From contig JAAFJH010000005.1 in NCBI GenBank assembly GCA_013298875.1, positions 1 through 54,665 on the forward strand: a stretch of 54,665 nt of DNA, in the 5' to 3' direction. Source of the stretch: Synechococcales cyanobacterium bin2.concoct.b11b12b14.033. Lineage in GTDB: Bacteria > Cyanobacteriota > Vampirovibrionia > Caenarcaniphilales > Caenarcanaceae. Below are positions 25,312-33,255 of the stretch, piece after piece. A program made the translations under genes and the position numbers. Each line of letters starts with the position of its first letter. Position 1 is the first letter of the stretch. The notes under the pieces are model-generated. The model was not told where the DNA came from. It worked only from the letters and a program-made list of their open reading frames with translations, and made no database searches.

Positions 25312-26023
25312 TTAATACTTGATTGGATGAGTAAGTTACTGGTAAACCTTCCGGATAATTATAATTCATCAATAAATACCAATTTGTTTCATGACAATAA
25401 TCTTTTAGACGGTCTTTAAGCAAAGCTTTTTTATTTTGCATTTTTACCATTAAGTCCGCAAAGCCATTCGTTTGAGTAAAATCAAATTTATTGACATTTA
25501 TTTTCTTTAAACCTTTAAAAGGCGATTTTTCTTCTAGATAAGTTAACAATTGTATATTGGCTCCTTCAGAGCGAGAAAAGGGCGGTTTATCCCAAGTGAA
25601 GAAAATTTTATCCGCTTCAGAAGTATCTCTAAAAGCTCTCAAATCCCAATCAAAAGTTAAAATAGCTGGCAAATACAAATCCATATTAAAATCACTGGAC
25701 AAATTAGCTTTTATGAAAGGGGGTTTTTGCTTCAGTTCAGGTCTTTCGCCGTAAGCATAAATAATCACAAAAGGACCATCTTTAACTTCGCTCTTTTTAA
25801 TTTTAAATTCATAATCAGTATATTCATTCAGCTGAGTGCGATATTGAATTGAGCCGTCAGCATTACTTAATAAAAGTTCTTGTCCTTTTTCTGCTCCAAA
25901 AAATGCGCCCTGAATGGTATAAACTGTCTCAGATTTAGGTTTTATTTTTTGATTACAACCATTCAAAAATCCTAAAATTAAAAATAATGAGAATGCAGAA
26001 AATAAAGATAAATATTTTTTCAC
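25295..26023 (-). CDS. Predicted lipoprotein of unknown function
   Basis: This 242-residue protein begins at GTG (26021-26023) with KKYLSLFSAFSLFLILGF and a lipobox LNGC (Cys about 23), so it should be lipid-anchored. The mature part has TVYTIQGAFFGAEKGQELLL and many beta-strand-like segments; it ends with DVCR. I do not recognise the family. The -10 box TATAAT at 26061-26066 and the start codon lie inside a block that is duplicated at 26656-26755. It overlaps yggS downstream. Confidence 0.65.
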   Translation of the reverse strand: MKKYLSLFSAFSLFLILGFLNGCNQKIKPKSETVYTIQGAFFGAEKGQELLLSNADGSIQYRTQLNEYTDYEFKIKKSEVKDGPFVIIYAYGERPELKQKPPFIKANLSSDFNMDLYLPAILTFDWDLRAFRDTSEADKIFFTWDKPPFSRSEGANIQLLTYLEEKSPFKGLKKINVNKFDFTQTNGFADLMVKMQNKKALLKDRLKDYCHETNWYLLMNYNYPEGLPVTYSSNQVLIDVCR

Positions 26024-26114
26024 GGTCTAAAAGGCAAAGTCAGAAAGTTTTATGAAACCAATTATAAATACTTTACACTAAAAACGAAAACCTATTTTCG
26101 GAGAAGTTTTGTCT
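26015..26114. repeat. Direct repeat, left copy: lipoprotein promoter and start
   Basis: The block matches 26656-26755 at 91 of 94 gap-free positions (offset 641). It contains the lipoprotein GTG start, the -10 box TATAAT (minus strand, 26061-26066) and a perfect hairpin CGAAAA-CCTA-TTTTCG at 26085-26100. The two copies bracket the toxin-antitoxin module. Confidence 0.92.
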
Positions 26115-26173
26115 TCAGTATTTGTTTTTATGCCTGATGAGGTATTTTGAATAAAACCAATTCACCAATAATT

Positions 26174-26443
26174 TTAAGGAAATAATCGGTAAAAACCTTC
26201 CCTGCTAGAAATTCTCAATAATTCTAAAATCTCTGAGTCTGCTTTTATACCAATACGATAATTATAATCAAACTTAATTCTATAATAATCATTTGTACCG
26301 GATATTTTCTCTAGATTATTGATTTGAAGCAAAGAGCCAGCTTAAGCAATGTTTTCGATAACTTTTTGAATTTTCTCCCTAATTCGATTATCTTTAATCC
26401 TTTGAAAATCCTTCAGAAAAGACCTTTCAACTTTGAATTTCAT
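26174..26443 (-). pseudogene. RelE-family toxin with premature stop
   Basis: From ATG at 26441-26443 the frame reads MKFKVERSFLKDFQRIKDNR and, after a TAA at 26342-26344 (codon 34), continues in frame with LLQINNLEKI, then DYYRIKFDYNYRIGIKAD and FYRLFP to a second stop at 26174. The whole is a normal 89-codon RelE/mRNA-interferase fold; the single nonsense codon, probably from GAA or CAA, should inactivate it. It overlaps the antitoxin stop (ATGA). Confidence 0.85.
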
Positions 26444-26664
26444 ACTCTTTCATTTAAAGTTTTTGATAATTCTTCTTCTGTTACCCAATCACCTTTTTCA
26501 TGAGCTTGCTTACAGGCCAAATAAAAAGTTAATTCTTCTAATTCTTTTTGATTTTTAAGAGCAAATTCCTCGAAAAAAATTAACTTAGCTTCACTAGAAC
26601 TAACTTCAAAAAGGGAAAATAAACTTTTACCGATATTTAAGTCTTGTTCAGTCATATTTTTCAC
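26440..26664 (-). CDS. Antitoxin-like partner of the broken RelE toxin
   Basis: This protein is 74 residues from GTG 26664, or 71 from the internal ATG at 26653-26655 (MTEQDLNIGK). It is acidic with helical segments (EAKLIFFEEFALKNQKELEE) and ends EELSKTLNERV. The family is not clear to me; its overlap by four bases with a RelE-type frame and its size support an antitoxin role. Its first codons (GTG AAA AA) and promoter come from the duplicated lipoprotein-start block, so it is now expressed from a borrowed promoter. Confidence 0.65.
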   Translation of the reverse strand: MKNMTEQDLNIGKSLFSLFEVSSSEAKLIFFEEFALKNQKELEELTFYLACKQAHEKGDWVTEEELSKTLNERV

Positions 26665-26755
26665 AGTCTAAAAGACAAAGTCAGAAAGTTTCATGAAACC
26701 AATTATAAATACTTTACACTAAAAACGAAAACCTATTTTCGGAGAAGTTTTGTCT
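26656..26755. repeat. Direct repeat, right copy: antitoxin promoter and start
   Basis: This is the second copy of the block at 26015-26114, with three mismatches. It carries the same -10 box TATAAT (minus strand, 26702-26707) and the same hairpin, 38 bases upstream of the GTG at 26664. Confidence 0.92.
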
Positions 26756-26780
26756 CAAAAAAATAATTTGCCTTTTTCTG

Positions 26781-26924
26781 TCTGAATCACAGATGGACGC
26801 AGGTTGTCTTGAACTTGGATTACGCTGATTAAATGATGAACTATGATTTTTATTTTTACGGTTTTACTCTAAAGTGCTTAATCATGGTAATCCCTAAATC
26901 ATTTTAATCAGAGTTCAAGACAAC
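26781..26924. repeat. MITE-like element with 13-bp terminal inverted repeats, copy 2
   Basis: GTTGTCTTGAACT at 26803-26815 is repeated perfectly and inverted at 26912-26924, giving a 122-bp element without a reading frame. Inside, GATTAAATGAT and ATCATTTTAATC form a further near-inverted pair. A half-repeat, TCTGAATCACAGATGGACGC, precedes it, as in copy 1 at 1662-1802. This is the least decayed copy in the window. Confidence 0.82.
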
Positions 26925-27116
26925 AAAACTGTAAATCAAATATCAGAGTGCTCCCAAAGAAGGGGAACATAGTAACGCAAAACTACCCTCGCTTTTGAAT
27001 TGAAAATAAAGACTATCATGACTTTTAAAGTTCTTTCCTGAAGCACTTTCTCTATTTTTTCTCCGTCGAACTCACGTTAAATAAGATAAAAAAAGAAGAA
27101 TTTCGTCCAACTTACC
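26925..27116. other. Gap with a solitary IS982-type end
   Basis: No gene is visible. CGTCGAACTCACGTT at about 27064-27078 is the reverse complement of the end of the IS982 copy at 45764 (AACGTGAGTTCGACG). The sequence to its left is AT-rich and does not clearly match transposase, so this is at most an isolated IS end or a badly decayed copy. Confidence 0.5.
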
Positions 27117-28238
27117 TTAACTAATTAAACTTTCACAAATATAATTAATTTCTTCATCTCTCATATAAGGGAATAAAGGCAAATTGATAACCCGCTTGCA
27201 AACTTCGTAAGTAATTCTGTCTTTAGTAATTAATTCATTTAGCTGGCCAGCTCCTTTTTGTGCAGACATGGGGCTTGGATATACATTTCCACAACCAATA
27301 CCTTTCAATCTTAAAGTTTCAGCTAACTCTTTATATGAGGTTTTAGCTAAACTTACTTGCAAATAGCCATTACTTTCAATTCCTGGCGGAGTAGCTTTCA
27401 TTTCGAGTGGTAAATTAATTTTAGTATTTTGGCTAATTTCTGCTTGAAATTTTAAATATTTTTTTTCACTGCTTCGACGAGAATCAATTCGTTTAGTTAA
27501 ATAATCTAAAGCTACCACTAAATAATGAGCTTGCACTTCATCCAAACGAGAATTCCACCCGACATATTCATGTCCATAATGTGAGCTTCGGCCATGATTA
27601 GCTAATTGAGTACAAATTTGAGCAATTTCAGGATTATTGGTAAAAATGCCGCCTGCGTCTCCAGCCGCTCCTAAAACTTTAGCTGGGTAAAAAGAAGTAG
27701 TGGCGATAAAAGCATTTTCAAAAATCGGTTTGCCTTGGTAAAAAGACCCAATTACTTGAGCACCATCTTCAATCAAATAAATGTTTTTGGCTTTACAAAA
27801 TTCTCTAAATTCGGCTAGACGAAGGGAACACCAGCCATATAAATGCACTAAAATAATAGCTTTCGGAGAATATTTAGCCACTGCCATCAAAAATAAATCA
27901 AAATCCATTTGAAAATCTTGCGGGCAAATATCTACCATAATTGGCTTTGCACCGACATTAATAATGGCTTCATAAGTCGCCCAAAAAGTAAAATCTGGCA
28001 ATAAAACATAATCACCTTGCCCAATACCGACCGCTCTTAAAGCAATTTGAATAGCATCCGTCCCATTGGCACACGGAATGAAGTTTTTGGCTTTTGTAAA
28101 GTCTAAGATTTTGTGATTTAATTCAGTTAAAGCTTTGCCAGCAATAAATTGGCTTTTTTCTAAGGATTCTTCCCAGCGACTTTTGATTTTTTGATTGAAG
28201 TCTGGTTCTACTCTTAAATTTATAAAAGGAATTTGCAT
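27117..28238 (-). CDS. DegT/DnrJ/EryC1/StrS-family aminotransferase
   Basis: These PLP enzymes transfer amino groups to nucleotide-linked keto-sugars for surface polysaccharides. Motifs are QIPFINLR at the start, CANGTDAIQIALRA, DFTFWATYEAI, LIEDGAQVIGS and the PLP lysine in SFYPAKVLGAAGDAG, then ANHGRSSHYGHEYVGWNSRL. I place the start at ATG 28236-28238 (MQIPF), giving 373 residues; a longer reading frame would run into the tRNA gene. The glycosyltransferases at 46.5-48.5 kb could use related sugars, but the loci are far apart. Confidence 0.9.
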   Translation of the reverse strand: MQIPFINLRVEPDFNQKIKSRWEESLEKSQFIAGKALTELNHKILDFTKAKNFIPCANGTDAIQIALRAVGIGQGDYVLLPDFTFWATYEAIINVGAKPIMVDICPQDFQMDFDLFLMAVAKYSPKAIILVHLYGWCSLRLAEFREFCKAKNIYLIEDGAQVIGSFYQGKPIFENAFIATTSFYPAKVLGAAGDAGGIFTNNPEIAQICTQLANHGRSSHYGHEYVGWNSRLDEVQAHYLVVALDYLTKRIDSRRSSEKKYLKFQAEISQNTKINLPLEMKATPPGIESNGYLQVSLAKTSYKELAETLRLKGIGCGNVYPSPMSAQKGAGQLNELITKDRITYEVCKRVINLPLFPYMRDEEINYICESLIS

Positions 28239-28252
28239 TAAAAATCTTGATC

Positions 28253-28327
28253 TGGAGCGGACGATGGGACTCGAACCCACGACGTTCAGCTTGGAAGGCT
28301 GACATTCTACCACTGAATTACATCCGC
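28253..28327 (-). tRNA. tRNA-Gly (anticodon TCC)
   Basis: The minus strand folds as a complete tRNA: acceptor GCGGATG pairs with CGTCCGC, the D arm is ATTC-AGTGGTA-GAAT, the anticodon arm is TCAGC-CTTCCAA-GCTGA with anticodon TCC, and the T arm has GTTCGAGTC. Discriminator T and an encoded CCA follow (28253-28255). It lies 14 bases upstream of the aminotransferase start. Confidence 0.95.
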
Positions 28328-28383
28328 ATTCATGACAGAAAGTAATTTTAACTTAAAGCTGAATTAAAAAAAAGCTTTTATTA

Positions 28384-30090
28384 TTATTTTACTTCTTTTT
28401 CGAGCATTACTTCTTTCAAACCATTGGCAGCACTAGATAATAAAGCAATTGCAGACTCACGAGAAACCGTTTGTAACCAAAATTGGAAATTAAAAGTAAA
28501 ACTCAAACTTAAAATTAAAAGTGAAATCATTGTTCCATTCAGCATTAAGCGTGATAAATCAAATCTTAAAGCAGGCTTTGTCGCATTAAACAACTTATTT
28601 TCGGCTTCTGGCAAATTATCTGAAAAAATATTTTTGATTAAGCCAAAATAATAAAAAGCTCCAATAATACTTGTAATTAAAATTATAATTGTCATAATAA
28701 AACTTAAAAAGCTTAAAACAGGCAATTGGATTTGGCTTTCAGTGAGGGTTAAACTTGGTATTAAATATTTTAGACCAACTGATAAAGACGACTGTAATAA
28801 TATAATTTTGGCAATTAATAAGCTGGGTAAAATAGCTGCCAAATTAGCTAAGCAAAAAGTCATTAATAAACCTAATTTTGGATTTAACTTAAATAAACCT
28901 TTTAAAGCCTCAAAAGAGTCTGGATTAATTCCCAAATTATTTTCTTTATGCCAATGCTCAAGTTTAATTAAAGCTACAAAAAAGGCTAAATTAACCACAA
29001 TATAAGCACTCAAATAAAATAAAGCCCTTTCTAAATGTATATCTGAGACCAAACAAATGGCCGTCATAATATACCCCATTTGTGCCATCGAAGAATAAGC
29101 CATTAATCTTTTCAAAGACCTTTTAGCTGGTGAAAGTGAAAATTGCCTCAAGCCAATTAAATTACCGTATAACATAGACAAAATGGCCATTAAAGCTAAT
29201 AAACAAGCAAAAATACCGGTAAAAACAATATGAAAAGAAAAAATTGTAAAAAATATTCGGCACATAATTCCAAAAACCGCAATTTTAGAAATAGTAGCCA
29301 TTAAAGTAGTTGTGGGCAAAGGAGCACCTTCATAAACGTCTGGAGTCCACAACTGGAAAGGAGCTAAGCTTAATTTGAAGCCAAAAGCGGCCGTTAATAA
29401 AAATAAAGCTAAAGCAAATAAAGTAAAAGGAAAAGTCTTTAAAAGCTCAATATTATTAAAATTCTTAATAATATCCGGATAAGTAGAAAATAAAGTATTT
29501 CCCTGAGCTAATCCAAAAATGATGGAAAAGCCAAATAATAAAATCGCTGACGCAAAAGCTCCATTTAATAAGTATTTAATTCCGGCCTCTGAACTAAGTG
29601 AATTCTTTTTGGCAATTGAAATTAAGGCAATAGCAGACAAACTAATTAATTCCAGAGAGACAAAAGTTAAAATCAAATCATTAGCACTAACTAAAAAAGC
29701 CGCTCCTAAAGACATTGTTAAAGCTAAAAATTGAAATTCACCTTTCGCTATAATTTCTCGGTTTTTAAGGGAAATCCCGGCACTCAAATTAAAACTTAAA
29801 ATTGTCAGTAAAATTAAACCTTTTAATAAAACTGAAAATGAATCGAGAACAAAAGTTCCTTTAAAAAGATAAACCTGTTCATTAGATGAAAGAACTGAAT
29901 AAACTAAAATATTATAAACAAAAGCCAAAATCAAAACTGGAGTATTGTAAATCCAGGCTCTCAGGGCGTGTTTGGGAGAAATACTACATAAAAGAGCAAT
30001 TAAAGCTCCCAAAAGTAAGAATAGTTCGGGAATTAAAGGGGCAATTACACTTTTATTTAAAAATAACTCAAAGGATTTCAAGACTATCAT
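28384..30090 (-). CDS. nuoN: NADH-quinone oxidoreductase subunit N
   Basis: NuoN is one of the three antiporter-like membrane subunits of complex I. About 14 helices are visible across 568 residues. Diagnostic motifs are LELISLSAIALISIAKK, SEAGIKYLLNGAFASAILLF, FKLSLAPFQLWTPDVYEGAP (with the key Lys/Pro-helix) and KRLMAYSSMAQMGYIM. It is longer than typical NuoN (about 480 residues); the extra length is in a loop near residues 410-440 and at the C-terminus. It stands alone, away from nuoJ at 43.5 kb, so complex I genes are dispersed. Confidence 0.93.
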   Translation of the reverse strand: MIVLKSFELFLNKSVIAPLIPELFLLLGALIALLCSISPKHALRAWIYNTPVLILAFVYNILVYSVLSSNEQVYLFKGTFVLDSFSVLLKGLILLTILSFNLSAGISLKNREIIAKGEFQFLALTMSLGAAFLVSANDLILTFVSLELISLSAIALISIAKKNSLSSEAGIKYLLNGAFASAILLFGFSIIFGLAQGNTLFSTYPDIIKNFNNIELLKTFPFTLFALALFLLTAAFGFKLSLAPFQLWTPDVYEGAPLPTTTLMATISKIAVFGIMCRIFFTIFSFHIVFTGIFACLLALMAILSMLYGNLIGLRQFSLSPAKRSLKRLMAYSSMAQMGYIMTAICLVSDIHLERALFYLSAYIVVNLAFFVALIKLEHWHKENNLGINPDSFEALKGLFKLNPKLGLLMTFCLANLAAILPSLLIAKIILLQSSLSVGLKYLIPSLTLTESQIQLPVLSFLSFIMTIIILITSIIGAFYYFGLIKNIFSDNLPEAENKLFNATKPALRFDLSRLMLNGTMISLLILSLSFTFNFQFWLQTVSRESAIALLSSAANGLKEVMLEKEVK

Positions 30091-30150
30091 TTTATTTTTT
30101 TAACTATGCTGATAGGATTTTAAGCTCTCTGGCTTAATTTTGCCAATAAA

Positions 30151-30798
30151 ATGATTTTAAAAAAAACTAATTCTCAAATCTGTATCCTTAAATCTAATTT
30201 TGCTAATTTATACAGTGTTTACAATGCTTGTTTGTCATTGGGTTTTCAGCCCATTATCAGCGATAATTTTACGGATATTCAAAATAGTGATATTTTAATT
30301 TTTCCAGGAGTTGGTTCCTTTGCACCGGTCAAAAAAGAACTTGATGAAAAAGGACTTAGCTCATTAATTCAGGCGGAGGTAAAAAAAGGCAAATTATTTT
30401 TAGGTATTTGTTTGGGTATGCAAATTTTATTTGAAAAAAGTTCGGAAGGCTTAAATATTGAAGGTTTAGGTATTTTTAAAGGGGAAGTTTTGCCCTTAAA
30501 CCCCCAAATAGTTTCTCGTATTCCTCATATTGGCTGGAATGAATTACATATTCAAAATAATTTTAAGTCTCATACAATATTTAATTCAGTTGGAAGTCAA
30601 GCCCAGGTTTATTTTGTGCATTCTTATTTTTGTTCTCCCCTTGACCCAAAGCAAATTGTAGCCACAACAGAAGCTGGTACCAATTATCAAATACCAGTCA
30701 TGGTAAATCAAGATAATGCTTATGGAATGCAATTTCATCCAGAAAGAAGCGGCAAGACAGGGTTATTAATGCTGAAAAACTTTTTGAATTTAGCCTAA
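30151..30798 (+). CDS. hisH: Imidazole glycerol phosphate synthase subunit HisH
   Basis: HisH is the glutaminase that feeds ammonia to HisF in histidine synthesis. The triad is C87 in FLGICLGMQIL, H196 and E198 in MQFHPERSG. The oxyanion segment is PGVGSF (52-57), followed by PHIGWNEL. At 215 residues it is complete. It is divergent from nuoN and convergent with the pentapeptide gene; hisF is not in the window. Confidence 0.94.
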   Translation: MILKKTNSQICILKSNFANLYSVYNACLSLGFQPIISDNFTDIQNSDILIFPGVGSFAPVKKELDEKGLSSLIQAEVKKGKLFLGICLGMQILFEKSSEGLNIEGLGIFKGEVLPLNPQIVSRIPHIGWNELHIQNNFKSHTIFNSVGSQAQVYFVHSYFCSPLDPKQIVATTEAGTNYQIPVMVNQDNAYGMQFHPERSGKTGLLMLKNFLNLA

Positions 30799-30808
30799 AA
30801 CTTATTAA

Positions 30809-30922
30809 TTAAGCCGCTTGTAAAAAGCCACATTCATAAACTTTAAGCTGGATTTTTTGAGCTAATATTTTTAAGTTTTCCCGCATATTACCGATTAATT
30901 CAGTGTATTGAATGTCTTGACT
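30809..30922 (-). pseudogene. In-frame tail after the pentapeptide-protein stop
   Basis: Directly after the TAA at 30923-30925 the same frame stays open for 37 more codons (SQDIQYTELIGNMRENLKIL, then AQKIQLKVYECGFLQAA) to TAA 30809-30811. It looks like the coding end of another gene or the lost tail of this one. I cannot name it. Confidence 0.35.
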
Positions 30923-32887
30923 TTATACTCCCGTCGAAGAAGCAGAAACTGTTTGCTTTTCATTCGACTTTATTAATGATTGTGCGGTTGTTGTCTCTGG
31001 TTGATGACACTCTTCTTCAATATCAAAAGGAGTTGTTGTAACAACGGTTGGTTCTCCCGCAAAAGAAACCCTTGAGTCCATTCTATTAACTGATGGTTTT
31101 CCTGTTTCGATTAAAACTCCGATTGGTCCAGCTCCAGTTCCTGATATTAGTCTTGAATTGCTATTTTCTTTTAAATCTCCCCAATCTACTGTTCCAGTCT
31201 CGTCACTATCAGTAACTGGATCACTTCTGTTTTCCGTAGCTTCACCGACAGATACAGAGGGTCGTTGAGACGATTCAGTTGATTGCGGCGATTCTTCTAC
31301 TGATGCTCCACCACCATCATTGCCTTGAGGATTAGGTCTAACTGGGGCAGATAATCCTTGATCGCCTTCTTTATTATCTCGTTGGTCTTCTTCAGTTTTC
31401 ACGACAGCACCATTAATAATTTCCCAACCATTGGGCAGAATGGTTTCACCTGTAAAAATAACATCATTGAATTTTGCTCCTCCTGGCAAACTACTTCCCA
31501 TATTAGTACCTGATAAGTTCGCACCGGATAAATCAGTTTGAACCAGGGTACTTGCTCCTAAATTAGCATTTGTCAAATTAACATTTAATAAGTTAGCTCC
31601 TGACAATTTGGCATCTTTTAAACTTGCACTCTCCAAATTTGCACCAGATAAATTTGCCTTTCTTAAAGAACTGCCACTTAAATTAGCTTCTGCCAAATTA
31701 GCACCTGATAAGTTCGCCCCAGTTAAATCAGTTCTCTGAAGCCCGCCTCTTCTCAAATTAAGACCTGATAAGTTGGCACCCGCTAAATCACATTCTGGGA
31801 AGTTATAAGGTGCAGAAGTACAATTTCTAAAATTGACTCCTCGTAACTGACTCCTATAAAATTCAGTATTTTGAAAATCAGCTCCTGTAAGTTCAGACCC
31901 CGTTAAAATAGCATTTTCAATTCTACCTATTAATGGCCAAAGTGTATTGCTCAAGTTCGCATCTGTGAAGTCAATAGGATTAGTATAAAAGCTCCAATAC
32001 GACGTGTCCTGAAAATTGGCTCCTTTGAAATCGACGCCTGTGCAATCTTGATCTTCAATCAGGGTTAAATTAGATCCTGATAAATTAGCATTTGTAAAAA
32101 CTGTCGCCCTATCTGATTGAGCTGTACTTGGTTTACTTAAACTAGCATTGGTAAAATTAGCACCCACTAAATTTGCTGAGTGGAAATTACCTCCATTCAA
32201 TTGAGCATCTGTTAAATCAGCTCCTTGCAAATTAGCACCATGAAAAATGCCCAATCTTAAATTAGCTCCCCTTAAATTAGAATTTGACAAATTGGTTTCT
32301 CTTAAAATGGAATTTTGTAAGTTAGCACCTGTCAAATTAGCACCTGTCAATTTAGCTTTTTCCAAAGAAGCCTCAGAAAGCACAACACCAGCCAGATTAG
32401 CTCCTTTAAAATCTGTTCCAAACAAATGGGCTTTGGCAAAATTTAATCCCCTTAAATCAGCTCCACTAAAATCTGCCCGTGCTAAATTTATTCCTCTCAA
32501 GCTTTCAGTAAATTCAGCACCTGCGAACTTTGTTTGGTCGACACCATGACCAGCTGTGGCACGTAAAAACGACGTAGGAATCTTAGCTCCTCTCATATCC
32601 GCTCCCTTTATAATGACCAACTTGGCTTTATCGCCCGTTGGCAAAGTAGATCCTCTTAAGTCAGCATTTTTTAAATTTGTTTCGGTTAAATTCAACCTAG
32701 ATAAATCTGATTTACCAAAGTTTGTCTCAGAAAGATCAGCCCCTCTTAAATTGGCACGCGTTAAATCAGCTCTTCCAAAATCTCTTCCCCTCAAATTCAT
32801 TCCACTCAAATTCATTCCGCTTAAGTTTAGATCTTTTACTTTTGCAGGAACCCTTCTGTCTTCAGGATCAGAGCCAAGACTCATCAC
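30923..32887 (-). CDS. Large pentapeptide-repeat protein
   Basis: The 654-residue frame has A(D/N)LxG-type pentapeptide repeats from about residue 18 to 470 (e.g. LTRANLRGADLSETNFGKSD, LSGANLAEANLSGSSLRKAN), which fold as a right-handed beta helix. A short globular break lies near 290-350 (YWSFYTNPIDFTD). Residues 485-654 are Ser/Thr/Glu-rich, non-repetitive and probably disordered. There is no signal peptide in this frame. The frame is open upstream for 19 codons to an in-frame TGA at 32945, beyond which a further 50 codons begin at ATG 33097, so this start (GTG/ATG near 32885) may be a restart. Function unknown; such proteins act in protein-protein contacts or as DNA mimics. Confidence 0.8.
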   Translation of the reverse strand: MMSLGSDPEDRRVPAKVKDLNLSGMNLSGMNLRGRDFGRADLTRANLRGADLSETNFGKSDLSRLNLTETNLKNADLRGSTLPTGDKAKLVIIKGADMRGAKIPTSFLRATAGHGVDQTKFAGAEFTESLRGINLARADFSGADLRGLNFAKAHLFGTDFKGANLAGVVLSEASLEKAKLTGANLTGANLQNSILRETNLSNSNLRGANLRLGIFHGANLQGADLTDAQLNGGNFHSANLVGANFTNASLSKPSTAQSDRATVFTNANLSGSNLTLIEDQDCTGVDFKGANFQDTSYWSFYTNPIDFTDANLSNTLWPLIGRIENAILTGSELTGADFQNTEFYRSQLRGVNFRNCTSAPYNFPECDLAGANLSGLNLRRGGLQRTDLTGANLSGANLAEANLSGSSLRKANLSGANLESASLKDAKLSGANLLNVNLTNANLGASTLVQTDLSGANLSGTNMGSSLPGGAKFNDVIFTGETILPNGWEIINGAVVKTEEDQRDNKEGDQGLSAPVRPNPQGNDGGGASVEESPQSTESSQRPSVSVGEATENRSDPVTDSDETGTVDWGDLKENSNSRLISGTGAGPIGVLIETGKPSVNRMDSRVSFAGEPTVVTTTPFDIEEECHQPETTTAQSLIKSNEKQTVSASSTGV

Positions 32888-32944
32888 GGCATTTAAGGAA
32901 TAGTCGGGTTCTGCACCAATTCCTTTTCTTACTTGTTCTTCGAT

Positions 32945-33097
32945 TCACTCTCTTATTTTTTGGGCTTTCTGAAAGTACTGATTAAATGATGATTTTGCTG
33001 AGAATGTTATCGGTTGTAATGGCAAACTCTTAGATGATCTTGATATTCCTGGCTTAATATATTTAGGTAACTGGAATTGATTATTTTGAACACGCAT
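32945..33097 (-). pseudogene. N-terminal part of the pentapeptide gene, cut off by TGA
   Basis: ATG at 33095-33097 opens 50 codons (MRVQNNQFQLPKYIKPGISR, then SLPLQPITFSAKSSFNQYFQ) that end at TGA 32945-32947, in the same frame as the repeat protein. Without the TGA the protein would be about 723 residues. The short basic, Pro-containing start resembles those of the proteins at 83 and 53974. Confidence 0.6.
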
Positions 33098-33255
33098 TTA
33101 GCACTTTAAGATTGCAAACATTTATTAAGGCTAATTATTTTAAACGGCATTTAAGTTAATTGGCATCAACCTTAATATTGTTTGCAGGTTTCTGTCTTGC
33201 TATGCTTAAAATACTTTTCACGCTGGCTAAAGAAGGGCAAAGACAGGGTTTTAAA

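Noticed and set aside
26085-26100. Rho-independent terminator at the CGAAAA/TTTTCG hairpin
   Set aside because: The stem is only 6 bp, AT-rich and not followed by a T tract. It lies upstream of a start codon inside the duplicated promoter block, so it is more likely a regulatory or incidental structure.
28239-28313. Longer start for the DegT-type aminotransferase
   Set aside because: The extra 25 residues would be encoded by the tRNA-Gly gene, and the family start matches MQIPF at 28238.
29519-29734. Plus-strand open frames across nuoN
   Set aside because: They are shadows of the well-supported minus-strand nuoN; their translations show no family features.
32945-32947. Recoding of TGA as an amino acid
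   Set aside because: TGA ends purL, hicA and the antitoxin at 26440, so the standard code applies. The in-frame TGA is better explained by mutation, readthrough or error.
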